Positions 36,562-51,069 of a stretch of 64,000 nucleotides of DNA are shown here, one piece after another (positions within the stretch are counted from its first letter, which is position 1; the number at the start of each line of letters is the position of its first letter). Made by a program: the position numbers and the translations under genes. Source of the stretch: Xylaria sp. FL1777 (taxonomy: Eukaryota > Ascomycota > Sordariomycetes > Xylariales > Xylariaceae); the NCBI GenBank assembly GCA_022578965.1, contig MU400689.1, positions 21,315-85,314 of the forward strand, read 5' to 3'. The notes below the pieces were generated by a model that was not told where the DNA came from, made no database searches, and saw nothing but the letters and a program-made list of their open reading frames with translations.

Positions 36562-36822
36562 ATGGGGTACCTAGGTACTCGGGCACCTGACTGGACCTAC
36601 CTTGAACCTGGCACGCCTTCATCAGCATACCTACTTTATAGACCACACCACCTCTTCCACTAATTGCGCCTGCTGGTCTGAACATACACAATCTCGTCAA
36701 TGCAGATAGGATAGGCTGGAACCACGCGAACCCATTGGCACGATCTTGCCGCTTTCGTTGGAGTGTGAACCTGACTTCGAGACTCTGGTGGCTCAGGTGT
36801 GTCGAGTCTATAGGCTCTGGAC

Positions 36823-39433
<2,611 letters not shown>

Positions 39434-40090
39434 GTTGGGTGGGAGAGAAATATCTATTTCGACGCATATTTTAATTCAACATAATCGTATTGTCTCAGTG
39501 CATGTTGTGGCTTTACTGTCGAAAGAGGCTAGAATACGATCACGATATTCATTGTTTCTCAGGTTTACGTAATCTCATCCAATATTACTATGTAGCATCA
39601 TATCTCTCATCCATTAGTCCTCTATGGCGAAGGCAATAAAAGAGGGAGAGAGAGGGGATATACGCCGGTTCGTGATGGATGATTATAGTTTTTATTCAAA
39701 TCAAGTGGACAAAACTGCTGGGTATAAGTAGCTACTGCTCGCTTCAGCCAAAATCAAAATCAAAATCGGCACGACACAGCTTTCTATCGTCTTATCTTGA
39801 TCTTTCAAGCCAAACGTGCATTTCGGAGAGACGGATAACGCTAGATGAGGCGGGCCAGGGGAAAAAAAAAGACCAGCAAGGAAAACCAAAGACCAAAAAT
39901 CGTTAATCCGTAATATGCCGAGTTCATGCCAAATATTGGGTCGCTTTTATACAATGAATAGCTAAGCCCCGCCCCCTCCATTTTACGCCTCGCTTCCCTT
40001 CTTTGCTCTCCCGTTCCTAGATAGTAACTTTGAGGCAGGCTTGCCATTTGCTTTTTGTCCGTTTCAACGTTTTCCTTTGTTCTTTTGCCT
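39434..40090. other. intergenic, tail-to-tail
   Basis: Lies between the 3 prime ends of the aminopeptidase and the Emp47-like gene. AT-rich 3 prime sequences; nothing else recognised. Confidence 0.5.
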
Positions 40091-41600
40091 CTATAGATAT
40101 TTTTTGGGCAGCGTCTTCTTCCGCTCGTAGTAGATGTAGCCTGCCACCAGGATGATCTGGCTGCCGATGATGACGAAGATGAGCTTGCCATGGCGCGGTG
40201 TTGTCTGGGTCGCCACGTGCTCGAGCATAGTTCCATGGTTAGAGCTTATAGCCCGCTTGATGTTGTTCTCGGACTGGCCGATCCGGTTGTTGAGGTCCGT
40301 CTTGATGTTCTGGATGTCCCGCTGCATCTTGGTCATCTCACTTGCGAGCCACTCCAGCTTGTCGAGCTTGTCGAGTCTGTCGAATTTTGACAGGGATTGC
40401 TTCAGGTCGTTGATCATCTGTGAGGTTTCCTCGTGCCGCTTCTCGTTCATGTTGTTCATGCCCGCGCCCTGCCGGAAGATGGTCGATAGGTGATGATTCA
40501 CACTCTGTAGACGGTTGTGTAGGTCGGCGAATTGCGCCCTGGAGCTTGTGATGGAATCGGCGGACGCGTCGGGAATGGCGTCGTCGAATGCCTCGTCCGA
40601 GCTCGCGCTATTCCGGCTGTTGCGGCCGTAGCTCGTTTGGGCCTTGGCCTGGTTCTGTCCGTCATTTTGCTGTTGCTGGGTTGGTGGCGTCCCTTGCGAC
40701 TTGGCGGCGAGGTTCTCAGTCATGACCACCAACTTGAAGATCTCAAAGGAGTCTGGGTTGTCGGCGGACGCGGCGGTGATGCCAAACTGGTACCCCGGGG
40801 GAATGGTGATTTGGTCGCTTTCGAAACACAGACGATTATCAATCTCGACCTTGAAGGCCTGGGCGGTCTGGCGCAGCTTGATCTGCGAAGGGCGCCCCAG
40901 GTTCCGGTAGGCATAGTAACAGTGACCAAAGGCGAGGCTGTCGACGCTGTGGTGCGACTTGAAGTCAGTGGTGCCGTCGTTGAGGAAACCCCTGATCATG
41001 CCGGCAGAACCGCCGTGCTGGTCGATGACGAGGGCCAGCCCGTCGAAGCGGCCAACTGTGTAAATGCTCGACGAACCTATCTCCTGGCTCCCCTGCCGCG
41101 CGAGCCAGATGTTGAGGTTGCCGCTGCCCCTCTCGCCACCGTTCGCGCGGAAGTCGACGTCGGCCACCCATTCGCGGTATTGGTTGGGCTGGTCGGCCCA
41201 GACGGCGCCGCGTGCGTTCCCGGGCACAGGTGGCGTGAGTATAAGTTTGTTGGAGAGGACCTCGGGGACGTTCGGGGTGCCGTGGAGGGAGAAGCCAGGC
41301 ACGGTAGCTTCTCCGCGATCGTTTATCCTGCCAGGAGCAACGTGTGTGAGCTCAGTGTGTACTTGACTTGGGTGGTTTGGGCGGTTTGGGGGGCCGCATC
41401 AGTGCGGCGTGTTAGCTTGTCAGGTGGCTCGGAGGCGACATGAAGAAAGGGCAAGACACGACCAAGCACGGTCTGGTATGTATAAGCACGCACCTCCCGG
41501 TATAGCCAAAGCTCAGCTCGCCGACCAAGAATTGAGCTTGGGCTGTAGCTATGGAAGCCAGCCCGAAGGCGAGGACCAAGAACCGCTGTGGGAGGCGCAT
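40091..41600 (-). CDS. Emp47-like L-type lectin, ER-Golgi cargo receptor
   Basis: Exon 1 is 41600-41494, a 166-nt intron is 41493-41328 (GTGCGT...GGCAG), and exon 2 is 41327-40091, for 447 residues. The N-terminal signal peptide is MRLPQRFLVLAFGLASIATA. The legume-type lectin domain follows (about 25-250), with GNLNIWLARQG, GLALVIDQHGG and PPGYQFGITAASADNPDSFEIF. A Gln-rich linker and a long coiled coil (about 290-400) lead to one membrane segment (KLIFVIIGSQIILVAGYIYY). The short cytosolic tail ends in KKYL, a perfect KKXX dilysine COPI retrieval signal. This is the architecture of Emp46/Emp47 and ERGIC-53, which carry glycoproteins from ER to Golgi. Its neighbour ALG8, divergent from it, makes the N-glycan precursor, a thematic but probably incidental pairing. 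Confidence 0.92.
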
Positions 41601-42184
41601 CTTGAACGATGCCACGGACGCCTGGTCACAGTCGGTCAACGCGCGACAGCAGTGAGGCAGGTGACGATGCTGCTGCGGACGACAACAACAATGGCAGTAG
41701 CAGCAAGGAGGGAGGAGGGAGGAGGGAATGGACCAAAATCAAGTGCGCCACGCAAATCAAGCAGCCGGCAAAGCGGGAGGGAGACGGCTTGGGGTGGTTG
41801 TGGCTCACGATTTGGCCGGTATTTGTTGTCGTTGAGACAGCCTACATGCAAAGTGGTGGGATGGTGGGATAGATGGATCGTCTTAAGTAGGAGGTAGGTA
41901 CTTTTTGTCGCTATATCGGTATCGTATACTGAATGTAGCGTGCAGCATATGTAGTAGGTATAGCTGAAGCCCCGGGGCGTTAAGAGGACACTTTGCAGCA
42001 ACAAATGAAGCAGGTCGCCAAAGACCAATTGTGGAGTTGCCGTAGACAACTAGGCCTATAATGTATAAAGACTTGCGACTGAGCTCTCGCTACGGAGCCT
42101 CGTTTCCGGAGGTCCTAAGCAAGGACCCCACCGACATACTGAGTAAGTAAGTAGGTAGGTACCTAGGTAGGAAAGAATCTATTT

Positions 42185-42223
42185 AAAAAAAAAAAAAAAA
42201 AAAAAGAGAGAGAGAGAGAGAGA
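42185..42223. repeat. poly-A followed by (GA)n
   Basis: About 20 A residues followed by about nine GA units. Confidence 0.9.
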
Positions 42224-42525
42224 AAGGCGGGCGTATTCAAAAATAGATGCCTATAGGTGTAGTCCTGGTACCTATTTGAAAGGCCGGCTTGGGCTGGAAA
42301 GGATGTGCGACATGCATCAGCCTACTTATGTAGGTAGGTAGGTATGTAAGCGTCGATGGTACCACCTAAGTACATACACATATCTACATATCTTAGCTTA
42401 TCTTATCGTACCTCTTAACGTACAACAACAAAAAACAACCTTGGAACAGCAACACATTCTCATTTGTTTGACCTACCTTACCTAAGGTACCAACATATGT
42501 AGGTCGTGTATCTGGAGATATATAT

Positions 42526-42547
42526 AGAGAGAGAGAGAGAGAGAGAG
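42526..42547. repeat. (GA)n microsatellite
   Basis: About eleven GA units, 125 bases before the ALG8 start codon and probably within its leader or core promoter. Confidence 0.85.
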
Positions 42548-42671
42548 GGGAGAAGAGAGCTGTTCAGAGTAGCCTTGTCGTCGACTACCTTGGGTATGAA
42601 CACCAGACACACTTCGACATCTTCGACAACCTCGCTACCTCGTCGGCGATGAGATTACCGTGGCCGGCGCA

Positions 42672-44415
42672 ATGAGCGAGACATATCCAACCATCGCGCA
42701 ATGCGCAATCGTCGCGACCGCCTTCAAGATCCTTCTCTTCCCGGCTTAGTATGCATGCCCGTGATACGCATCTGCTGGTATCTCCGTGCTTCCTCTTCCC
42801 GGTGCTGACTGGGTTTGTGCCACAGCAAATCCACCGACTTCGAAGTCCACCGGAACTGGCTGGCCATCACCAATAGCCTGTCGCCGTGGGACTGGTACTA
42901 TGAGAAGACCTCGGAATGGACCCTCGACTACCCGCCCTTCTTCGCCTACTTCGAATGGCTTCTTTCCCACGTCGCGAAGCTTGTCGACCCTGCCATGCTT
43001 CGCATAAGCAACCTAGGCTACGATAGTTGGCAGACCATCTACTTCCAGAGGCTCACCGTCATTGTGACCGAGTTGGTGCTGGTCTACGCTCTCCAACGGT
43101 ATATCTCTACACTCATTCTTGTTGATCTTGGCCGTGTGCCGTGTAAAGCCTCGGCCTTGGTCTGTCCTAGCTACGCTAGCTCGCTGGCTGATACACCGTG
43201 TCTAGGTTTGCCGAGTCCTCACACGCTCTAGATAAACGAGCCGCCCAGGCTGCGGCCATTTCGGTCCTTCTCTCGCCCGGTCTTCTCATCATCGATCATA
43301 TTCACTTCCAATATAATGGCGCCATGTATGGCCTTCTACTCCTATCGCTCGTTTTAGCGCGTCGGAAATCTGGCCTTCTCGCTAGCGGACTAGCCTTCGC
43401 TGCGCTCTTGTGCATGAAGCATATATATCTGTATCTTGCCCCGGCCTATTTTGTCTTTCTGCTCAGGACGTATTGTCTTTCGCCCAGGTCCATCTTTAGA
43501 ATCCAATTCGTCAATTGTGTCAAGCTCGGTGTCGGCATCTTGGCCGTCTTTACTACGGCTTTTGGTCCTTTCGCTCTCAAGGGCCAGATTCCTCAGATTC
43601 TTAGTAGATTATTTCCATTTTCACGCGGCTTATGCCACGCGTACTGGGCGCCTAACGTGTGGGCCTTGTATTCTTTCATCGACCGGCTCCTCATCTTTGG
43701 TATGCTCAACAAGCTCAATTCCCGACTCTTACCATGTGACTAACAGCTATCAGTCGCACCACGCTTGGGCCTGCCCGTAAAGGCTGAAGCTATCAATAGC
43801 GTGACGAGAGGTCTCGTAGGCGATACAGCCTTTGCAGTGCTCCCCGAGGTCACGCCTAGACTGTGCTTCGCATTGACTCTTCTCTTCCAAGGCATACCAT
43901 TGTTTAAGCTCTTCACTCGCCCGGACTGGGACGCTTTCGTCGGAGCCGCGACGCTTTGCGGCTACGCTTCCTTCTTATTTGGGTGGCATGTGCATGAAAA
44001 GGCCATACTTCTCGTCCTCATCCCCTTCAGTCTCATTGCTCTCAAGGACCGACGCCACGTTAGTGCGTTCCGGCCGCTCGCAGTATCCGGCCATGTGTCG
44101 CTATTCCCATTACTCTTTACGCCCTCCGAATTTCCCGTCAAGACGGTATATACCATCTTCTGGCTTGTCCTATTTCTCATGGCATTTGACCGCCTTGCGC
44201 CCGCGTCTCAGCGGCCCCGGTTCTTCCTGTTTGACCGACTTACGATTGTGTACATCGCAGTGAGCATTCCGTTAATCGTGTATTGCTCGTTGCTACATCA
44301 GATGATATTTGGCAAGAGTTATGAGTTCCTACCTCTCATGTTCATGAGCGCGTACTCGGCCTTGGGGGTGGTCGTGAGCTGGGTGGGGTTTATGTTCGTG
44401 TATTTCACCTCATGA
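42672..44415 (+). CDS. ALG8: dolichyl-P-Glc alpha-1,3-glucosyltransferase Alg8
   Basis: Four exons, 42672-42748, 42826-43098, 43206-43699 and 43754-44415, encode 501 residues. Introns are 77, 107 and 54 nt. It is a polytopic membrane protein of the ALG6/ALG8 family. The luminal loop [31 protein letters not shown] and [10 protein letters not shown] favour ALG8 over ALG6 (FFAYFE, and QYNG rather than QYNS). [16 protein letters not shown] lies in a later loop. It adds the second glucose to the dolichol-linked oligosaccharide in the ER lumen before transfer by oligosaccharyltransferase. About ten or more hydrophobic helices are visible. The final intron acceptor is the second of two close AG sites, chosen because it alone keeps the frame. 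Confidence 0.95.
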
Positions 44416-46914
44416 TTTATGACGGTAGACATAGATGAATCTACTAGAAGATTATAGGCTCTATCTATGCAGACGATCATTATAAGAGGGGGGGGGGAGA
44501 AAAGGGAATAGAGAGCGCTGGTTACAATAAGACTCCTGATCGTTGCTTCTACAGCGCTCTATTTCGTGGGTAGGGTCTCGCTGCAGCGCCACGGCGACCG
44601 TGGCCGTGGTTAAACCTAAGGTGAGATTGACAAATGTTCTTCGAGACTAGCAATGGTGATCTAGCTAATATTGAATGATGGACACCCAATCAAAATGTAA
44701 GATTTACCCACCGCCTTCCTTTTACGGAAGATGTCTCACCCCTCGAATTCCACTCTGCCCCACCAACGTAGCTTCGAAAGCTTCTTCCGAAAAGACTTTC
44801 TCATGCTAGATAGCCAATATAGTGGCCTTGAGGCTTGGCTGTAAGGCTAGGGCTTGTATAAAATTTGAGGTTTCCTGTTATCACAACCGTGTTTTAGTTT
44901 GTATAACGAGGGTCCGGGGAGTCTCAAAGAAAGTCGAGTCCAGGTATGATGAGCATTGTATGATGAGATAACTCGTTAGAAAACATGCCCACGGGTTTCC
45001 ACGTATAACCCAATTTCTATCAGAAAGCTATCCTTCAGGGCCGCAATGGTCGTGGTTCATGGAAAACACGAGTTCCTGCGAGCACGTTGGACGAAATAGT
45101 TCTACCACAGCAGGCGTCCTGCGTCGAGGTACTTGCGCTGGCTATATGTCCTGTCTAGAGATTTCATAGAGAAGCCCGCAGATGTAGGCCCCGGAGGCGT
45201 GGCTACTGGTTTTGGGGACCTTATTTTGCCTATGGATACTTATATATATATGTGTTGTATACGTCAGGTTGCGCTAGAAGAAACGCTCTTGGGTACTAAT
45301 AATGCCACGATAGGTGAAGAGACAACGATTAATGATGATGTTCTCAGAAACGAGTCGTAGGCTCAATATTCATTCACCTAATGATAAATCTCACTTTACT
45401 GACGCCCAGATCGCTATTTCTCGAGTGTCCTGGCTTGGTGGTATAGAATAAAAGAGAATAAAAAAAAGGGGGAGGAGGGGGGACGACAGGCATGGCCTGA
45501 CTAGTGGTTTATAAGGGCTGTAGAACCAGCGGACAATTGCGCAGAAAACGTGTGTAGCCGATACTAGTACCTATAGGGAGTAAGAAACAGACATTTCAGA
45601 AATTTCTTAGAAGTGTTAGTTCTACATAAATCAGGTTATGCCATAAATTGTCGTATTAAGTTCCTGGTGTTAATATAAATAGCGTAAATAGCAGCACTTG
45701 TCTTGAACAGCTCCAGGCGACTAGCTAGCTGATTAATCATAATATGTCGATGCGATGACATCGTAACTAAATAAAAGTAGTCACACACAATTAATTGGCT
45801 AAGAAATACACGAAGCGATGGTCCTGCTGAGATCTATACCGCTGATGTGAGAGCTCGATGAGATTGTGGGCATGTAGGTTTTGTGGTGGCCCCCCCAAAA
45901 AAAAAAAGGGCCCTGAAATGGGTTGGCTGGGTCCGCCCTCGAGTCTCACCGATACCTCCTGATTAGGGATCGACGGCATCATGACTCCCGTGATGAACAG
46001 TCACTTGGAATTGAAAAGATAGACAGAAATAAGGTTAAAAACCAACTAAGGTTAGGTCAACTACAATTCAGAGAATAGCTAGTGGCCGGACCCTCTACGA
46101 TTTGCCCTATCAATCTCATATGGCGACTTACACACGTCGAGGTCAAAACGCGGATCAGAGTGTATCGCCATGCATTTAAAGTAAACGCAGCCAAGGAGAT
46201 ATAAATAGAAGGCCGAGAGTACACGGAATGATTACCTACAGGTTGAGGGAGGAACTGGGCTGGGTTTGTATATACGATGGAAGCAGATTGGCGGCGAAGT
46301 GTCGTGTCGAGATCGAGGAAGCCCCAGCTATTATACCTAGGCCTGGACGGAATGGCGGCTACGGTAGAAGAAGCGGGATAAATAGGCAAAGACGGGAGGA
46401 CGGCGGGGCATATGGGAGCTTGTTTTGTTGTGCTCGAGCCGGCGATCAAAACGAGTATACGAAGGTGCATGGAAGACGCGAAGATGGCCGGCGAGATGGT
46501 CAGAGCGATGACGATGGGGTAGGTAGGGCGGACACGGTGGTGGCCCTGTCGGAGTCTTCGTCGCGTGCGGGTGGATGCACTTGAGGCCCATCTTAAATAA
46601 GTAACAACTGGATCCTCCCTCTGCGCTGAAGAGAGTGCCAACCTAGGTCCACCCTCGGGAGGCAAGCTGACCACTCACCACTCGGCAAATCGCCGTGCCC
46701 CCCGGGCCCTTGGCAGAACCCTGGGCTGCTGCAAGTCGACAGTCTGCAAGTGGATCAATGGGATCAAGGTTCCCGCGACTTAAGTAACAGCTGTGCTCCC
46801 TTCTCTGCTCGGATCGTTGCTTAGACGTACCCAGTTACATGTCTCCCCAGGTAGTATATATACACTACACTACATAGGTACGTACTGCACAAACCTACCA
46901 CCGACCTTACCTCC

Positions 46915-47085
46915 CTCCTGCCTTACCTACCTACCTAGGTATTTACTTACCTACATAGTACCTACTTATCTACATACCTATACCTATAACCTATACCTAC
47001 GACCTGTTATTATCTCTTCCTCCCATTACCTACCTAGGTAGTCTCTCTACCTACCTACCTACCTACCTACTTACCTTACCTATCT
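46915..47085. repeat. TACC tandem array
   Basis: Dense CTACCTACC units with TACATACCTATACC variants, the largest cluster of the intergenic motif in the window (final run at 47048-47085). Confidence 0.85.
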
Positions 47086-47105
47086 AGTCCTTCTTCTCTT
47101 CTTTG

Positions 47106-47192
47106 CTCCTCCGCCTCCTCCGCCGCCGCCGCCGCCTCCTCCTCCTCCTCCTCCTCTTCTTCTTCTCCTTCTTCCTCCTCCTCCTCGCTCCT
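47106..47192. repeat. CTC/GCC trinucleotide tract
   Basis: CTCCGCCTCCTCC, then GCCGCCGCC, then repeated CTC and CTT units. A polypyrimidine promoter-type tract about 520 bases before the ITC1 start. Confidence 0.85.
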
Positions 47193-47712
47193 CCATTCCT
47201 ACTTTTGGGCCACTCGTCGACCCCCCTTCTCCCTCCTTCTTGACCAGGGTCCTGCAAACCCTCTTCCCTACCTGCCTACCACCCGCCCATCTTCACAACC
47301 ACCCTGCTGCCGCGTGTAGAGCTCTGGAGAGCTGCCATCCACGGTACCACTTCACATGCCCAGTATATCCATGCCCATGTCTTCAACGCGTCAACGCCCA
47401 CTGACCGCGTCTTGGGTATAAATTTCGTAGCCTCGCACCCGTACGTAGCCAGCCCATTGACCGGGCCATGTCCAATGCACATCACCACACCCTCGTTGTT
47501 CCCCTTGTCATTCTTCAATTCCACCACAACATCCTCGTTTTCGCCTCCAATCTTTGCTGGGCATACTCTTTTCATACCATTTCCACTCTTGGAACCCACT
47601 TATACAATGAAATCCATCAAGCCTGAGAGGCTGACTTTCAGCCTTGCAGATCTTCCTCTCCCCCTGGCTAACACGGAATCTTTGTACCAACGCCTCCTCA
47701 TCACCGGTCATC

Positions 47713-50700
47713 ATGGTAAGGCAACAAGGCATTGTAATGCGCTTCGGCTTGCTTACCTTGATAGGTTCTTTTCAAGCGAAAGCCTGTGCAGTTCATACAG
47801 GCACCTCAGATAGACGATGAATCTACAGAGGTATGTGCGTCTCCTGTGTTGCGCGGCTCCAAGGTTCCCTGCGGCTAATCCTTCCACCCGCTTAGGTCTG
47901 GCATATTCCTCAGACGGGCGAAGTATTCTTGACGTATGAAGACTATTTAGTCCGGTAGGTTGAGTCTGGTTACTCTCGGCTCTATGCTTAATATTAAGTA
48001 CATACTAATTAATGGTCATTATGTGCAGGATTGACTTTTATAGCCAGGTTCGTATCATAAGCACTCTCAGTTTATTGGTTTGACTTTTTCTGACAAATCT
48101 TAAGCCGCGATTCATTTGCCAAATAACTGGCCACTCGGGTCTAACATTCTTCGCGGCCCTCAAAAGCGAGGTAAGACTCGATGTTTCTTTCATTAGTCCC
48201 TTCTGACTGGTATCTAACTGGGTGGCCAGCTGGCTGGCGCGCAAGAGGTCGATCAAGCCTTCCCCGAAGCTCTTAAGGGCCCGGTCCTTCGCCGGGTGCA
48301 GTTCCAAACCATTTCACGAATCGACACTCTCGTCGATATGATTTACGAAGAATTCAAGGCCGATTACTACCCGGGAGAGGCCGTAACGATACAGCTTGTG
48401 ACGGGTGAGCGTCTGACGGGTATCGTCCGAGATAAAGCTCGACTGGGGAGCAAAGTATTACCTGATGGGACGTTAACACAACCGTATTCGCGCTATTCCA
48501 CAAGTATCGATGGTCGACCGGACGAGGAGGCTGTCGTCGATAGCGAACACATATTTCGAGACAGAAAGATATTTACGAAGTCAGTTTTGCGTTCTTTTAT
48601 AAAAAAAACAGTTACGCGGGAAGCTTGGAACGGGGCACCTTGGCTAGTCAAGCACGATGTCGCCGCTCAATATCACATTGACACTCGGGTTCCTCCTCAC
48701 TTGCGATACGATAATAAGTTGCTCGAGCGCAAGCAGCAGCAAGCGCAGAAACGCGCTCTTCAGCCCGCCAGTGCCTCGCATGAGGTGAATGGCACGAATG
48801 GTGCGTTCCATCACATAGGTCCGACCCGACTGCCCGAGCTTAAGCCTGCCCCGAAAAACCACAAATTGCAGAAGGCCCAACAACATGAGCACCCCGGGGC
48901 GCAGATTAGGCGCAGTCCCCATATATTTCTCGATCAGGACCATGGATTGTTACCTCCCATCCCAGGTGACAACCCTTTCCACTTCCCTGTTCCCTTTCGG
49001 CAGAGCGCGCCGCCTCCAGTCACATTTACGCAGCCCGAGCCGCCTCCGCCTCCACCACCTCCGCCTAAATATCCGATTGAGGATCTCCAACTTCCGCCCC
49101 GCGACGACTATGTACGGCCGCCACTGAAGTTTCTCTGCTGTGATCCACCGGAAGGCGTCGTAGACAGTGGCGCTCAGAATGAGAAGATTCAGATGAAATC
49201 CGTTGGCCCATTATTAGAGACGTGGGACACATTAAATGTGTACTGCGAAATTTTCAAACTCGATTCCTTTACTTTTGACGACTTCATACAAGCTCTAGAA
49301 GTATCTAACAGAGACACCCCGTGCGAACTATTCACCGAGATCCACTGTGCGGTCTTAAAGCAGATTGTAAGTTCAGATGTCGACGGCGGCAAGCTACTGG
49401 TAAATCTGCCCGAATTGGACGATGAGGAGGAAGACGATGAAGGTGAAAGCACATTACCAACACCCGAACCGGAGCCTGAGCCAAAGCCAACCGGACGAGC
49501 CACCAGAAGCAGCCTTGCAAAGCTGGAGGCAGAGCGGCTGAGGGCCGAGGCTGAGGCAGCTGAAAAGGAGAAGACACCTGAAGTCACTATGAAACATCGC
49601 GCGCCCGAATTGCTCGTAGATTTCAATTGGATTGAAGAGCTAAAAAAGCGCAATTTCCTGGATGGTGGCTGGGAGATGATTATGGTTGGGCTCTTACATC
49701 AACTCTCGAAGAATCCCCGGCAGACGGTGGCCTGTGAAGAATTGCTTGCGGAGCTAGTACCACCGGATGAGGAACCTAGCCTAGAGCTTGTCCGCGACCA
49801 GTACTCGGGTCTAGATCTCAATCTTCGCATTTCTGCTCTCCAGATTCTTTGCATGCTGACAATGGAGACCAAGGCCGTTCGTGGCTATATGGATGATTGT
49901 GCTGAGACCATGACGGGTTATCGAAAAGAAAAGATTGAGTGGCAACGTAACCGAAAGCAAGCGTATGTCTCGTGGCCTCGTTATTTTTTTCGTCCATGCG
50001 AGCTAACTGAATTTACAGGGTGGAAGACCTTAAGGTGCTCAATGATCAGCGGAAGATCCTCCTACCAGATAACATGGCACCGTCACAGCCTGTAGACAGT
50101 ATCGAGACTGCTAAAACTAACGGGGATGTGAAAATGGCTGGGAACTATGATTCACCTGATGAGCCCAGCGAGGACGGTAATGATAGTGATGATGATGGTC
50201 GGGCACGCCGTAACCTTCGGCGTGGCGGAGATCGAGCGGCGGAACGCCAACGGAAACGCGAGGAGCAGGAGCGTAAGAGAGAGGCGGAATTAGCGGCCAA
50301 GGCCCCGAAGCAATCGAAACAGTTCTTGAAGCTTCTGAAGGATATTCGGAAGAAAGAAGACTATATCAAGACGTGCGAAGACGAAATTGCCGTCATCGAC
50401 AACGATTTGCGTGAGGCAGATTGTGGAAGAACTCGCGTTTTAGGCAAGGATCGATTCTGGAATCGATATTACTGGTTTGAACGAAACGGTATGCCATATG
50501 CTGGGTTGCCCAACAGCTCAACGGCCCATGCTGGGTATGCAAACGGGTCTATTTGGGTCCAAGGACCTGATGATATGGAACGCGAAGGTTACATTGATCT
50601 TCCTGCCCAATATCAGGATGAGTATAAAGCCAAATTCAAGATGACGGTGCTCCAAAGGAAAAAGATGGAAGAAGGACGTACCAGTGTGTTCAACGCGCGG

Positions 50701-51069
50701 CAGTGGGGATATTATTCGGAGCCTAGTCAATTGGACTCTTTATTAAATTGGCTAGATCCCCGTGGCTTCAACGAGCTCAAGTTACGCAAGGAACTGCTGC
50801 TTTATAAAGACAAGATTGTGGAGAACATGGAGAACAGAGCGCAGTATATTGGCTCCCAAGACGAGACGAGCATTGAGGAAGAAACAGACGAGAAGGAGGA
50901 GGCCAAGCGCAGCAGCACCCGAACAAAGACTCAGGCTAGTCCCGAATTGATCCACTTCCGCTGTCTCGCCTGGACCAACACAATGGCCACTGACGAGCTT
51001 GGGCATCTTCATAGTGAGCCGCCGCCTCCACCAAAACCTCGAAAGGGTGGGAGAAGGAGTCGTGGCTAG
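47713..51069 (+). CDS. ITC1: ISWI complex subunit Itc1 (WAC/DDT/WHIM/WSD, Acf1-like)
   Basis: Seven exons: 47713-47715, 47765-47830, 47896-47954, 48029-48047, 48105-48170, 48230-49962 and 50019-51069. All are in phase, for 998 residues. Exon 1 is only the ATG; after splicing the protein starts MVLFKRKPVQF, the expected Itc1 N-terminus. The WAC domain (about 22-125) carries VWHIPQTGEVFLTYEDYL. A polyproline run is near 340, DDT is near 395-455 (ETWDTLNVYCEIFKL), an acidic Glu/Pro stretch follows, WHIM is near 535-650, and WSD is near 750-840 (GKDRFWNRYYWFERNG). The end is a basic tail. Itc1 with the Isw2 ATPase slides nucleosomes to repress genes. The orthology is strong; the one-codon exon is inferred. 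Confidence 0.93.

Larger units (their letters stand above)
35576..36822. other. intergenic, repeats and hairpin
   Basis: Downstream of the Zn2Cys6 gene and upstream of the Xaa-Pro aminopeptidase. It holds GA-rich runs (35620-35655), an AT dinucleotide run (35822-35842), an (AGT)n array, TACC motifs at 36476-36500 and a perfect 13-bp hairpin. Long hydrophobic frames at 36044-36397 are artefacts of the AGT array. Confidence 0.55.
41601..42671. other. divergent promoter region, microsatellites
   Basis: About 1.07 kb between the Emp47-like gene (-) and ALG8 (+). It contains GGAGG runs (41705-41730), GGTAGGTACC motifs (42148-42172, 42328-42360), a poly-A plus GA run and a second GA run directly in the ALG8 leader. 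Confidence 0.6.
44416..47712. other. 3.3-kb intergenic region
   Basis: No gene is supported between ALG8 and ITC1. A weak protein-like frame lies at 45133-45360, and overlapping frames of 84-205 codons on both strands lie at 46057-46674, with no recognised domain. The right part holds the TACC array and the CTC/GCC-rich tract, and then the ITC1 leader. Confidence 0.5.

Noticed and set aside
40532..41443. 303-codon plus-strand frame
   Set aside because: Antisense to the lectin domain of the Emp47-like gene. Val/Gly/Ala-rich composition typical of shadow frames.
47412..47813. Frames with ATG upstream of ITC1, including ATG 47607
   Set aside because: They run out of frame with ITC1 and end in it. 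The WAC-domain N-terminus requires ATG 47713 plus an intron.
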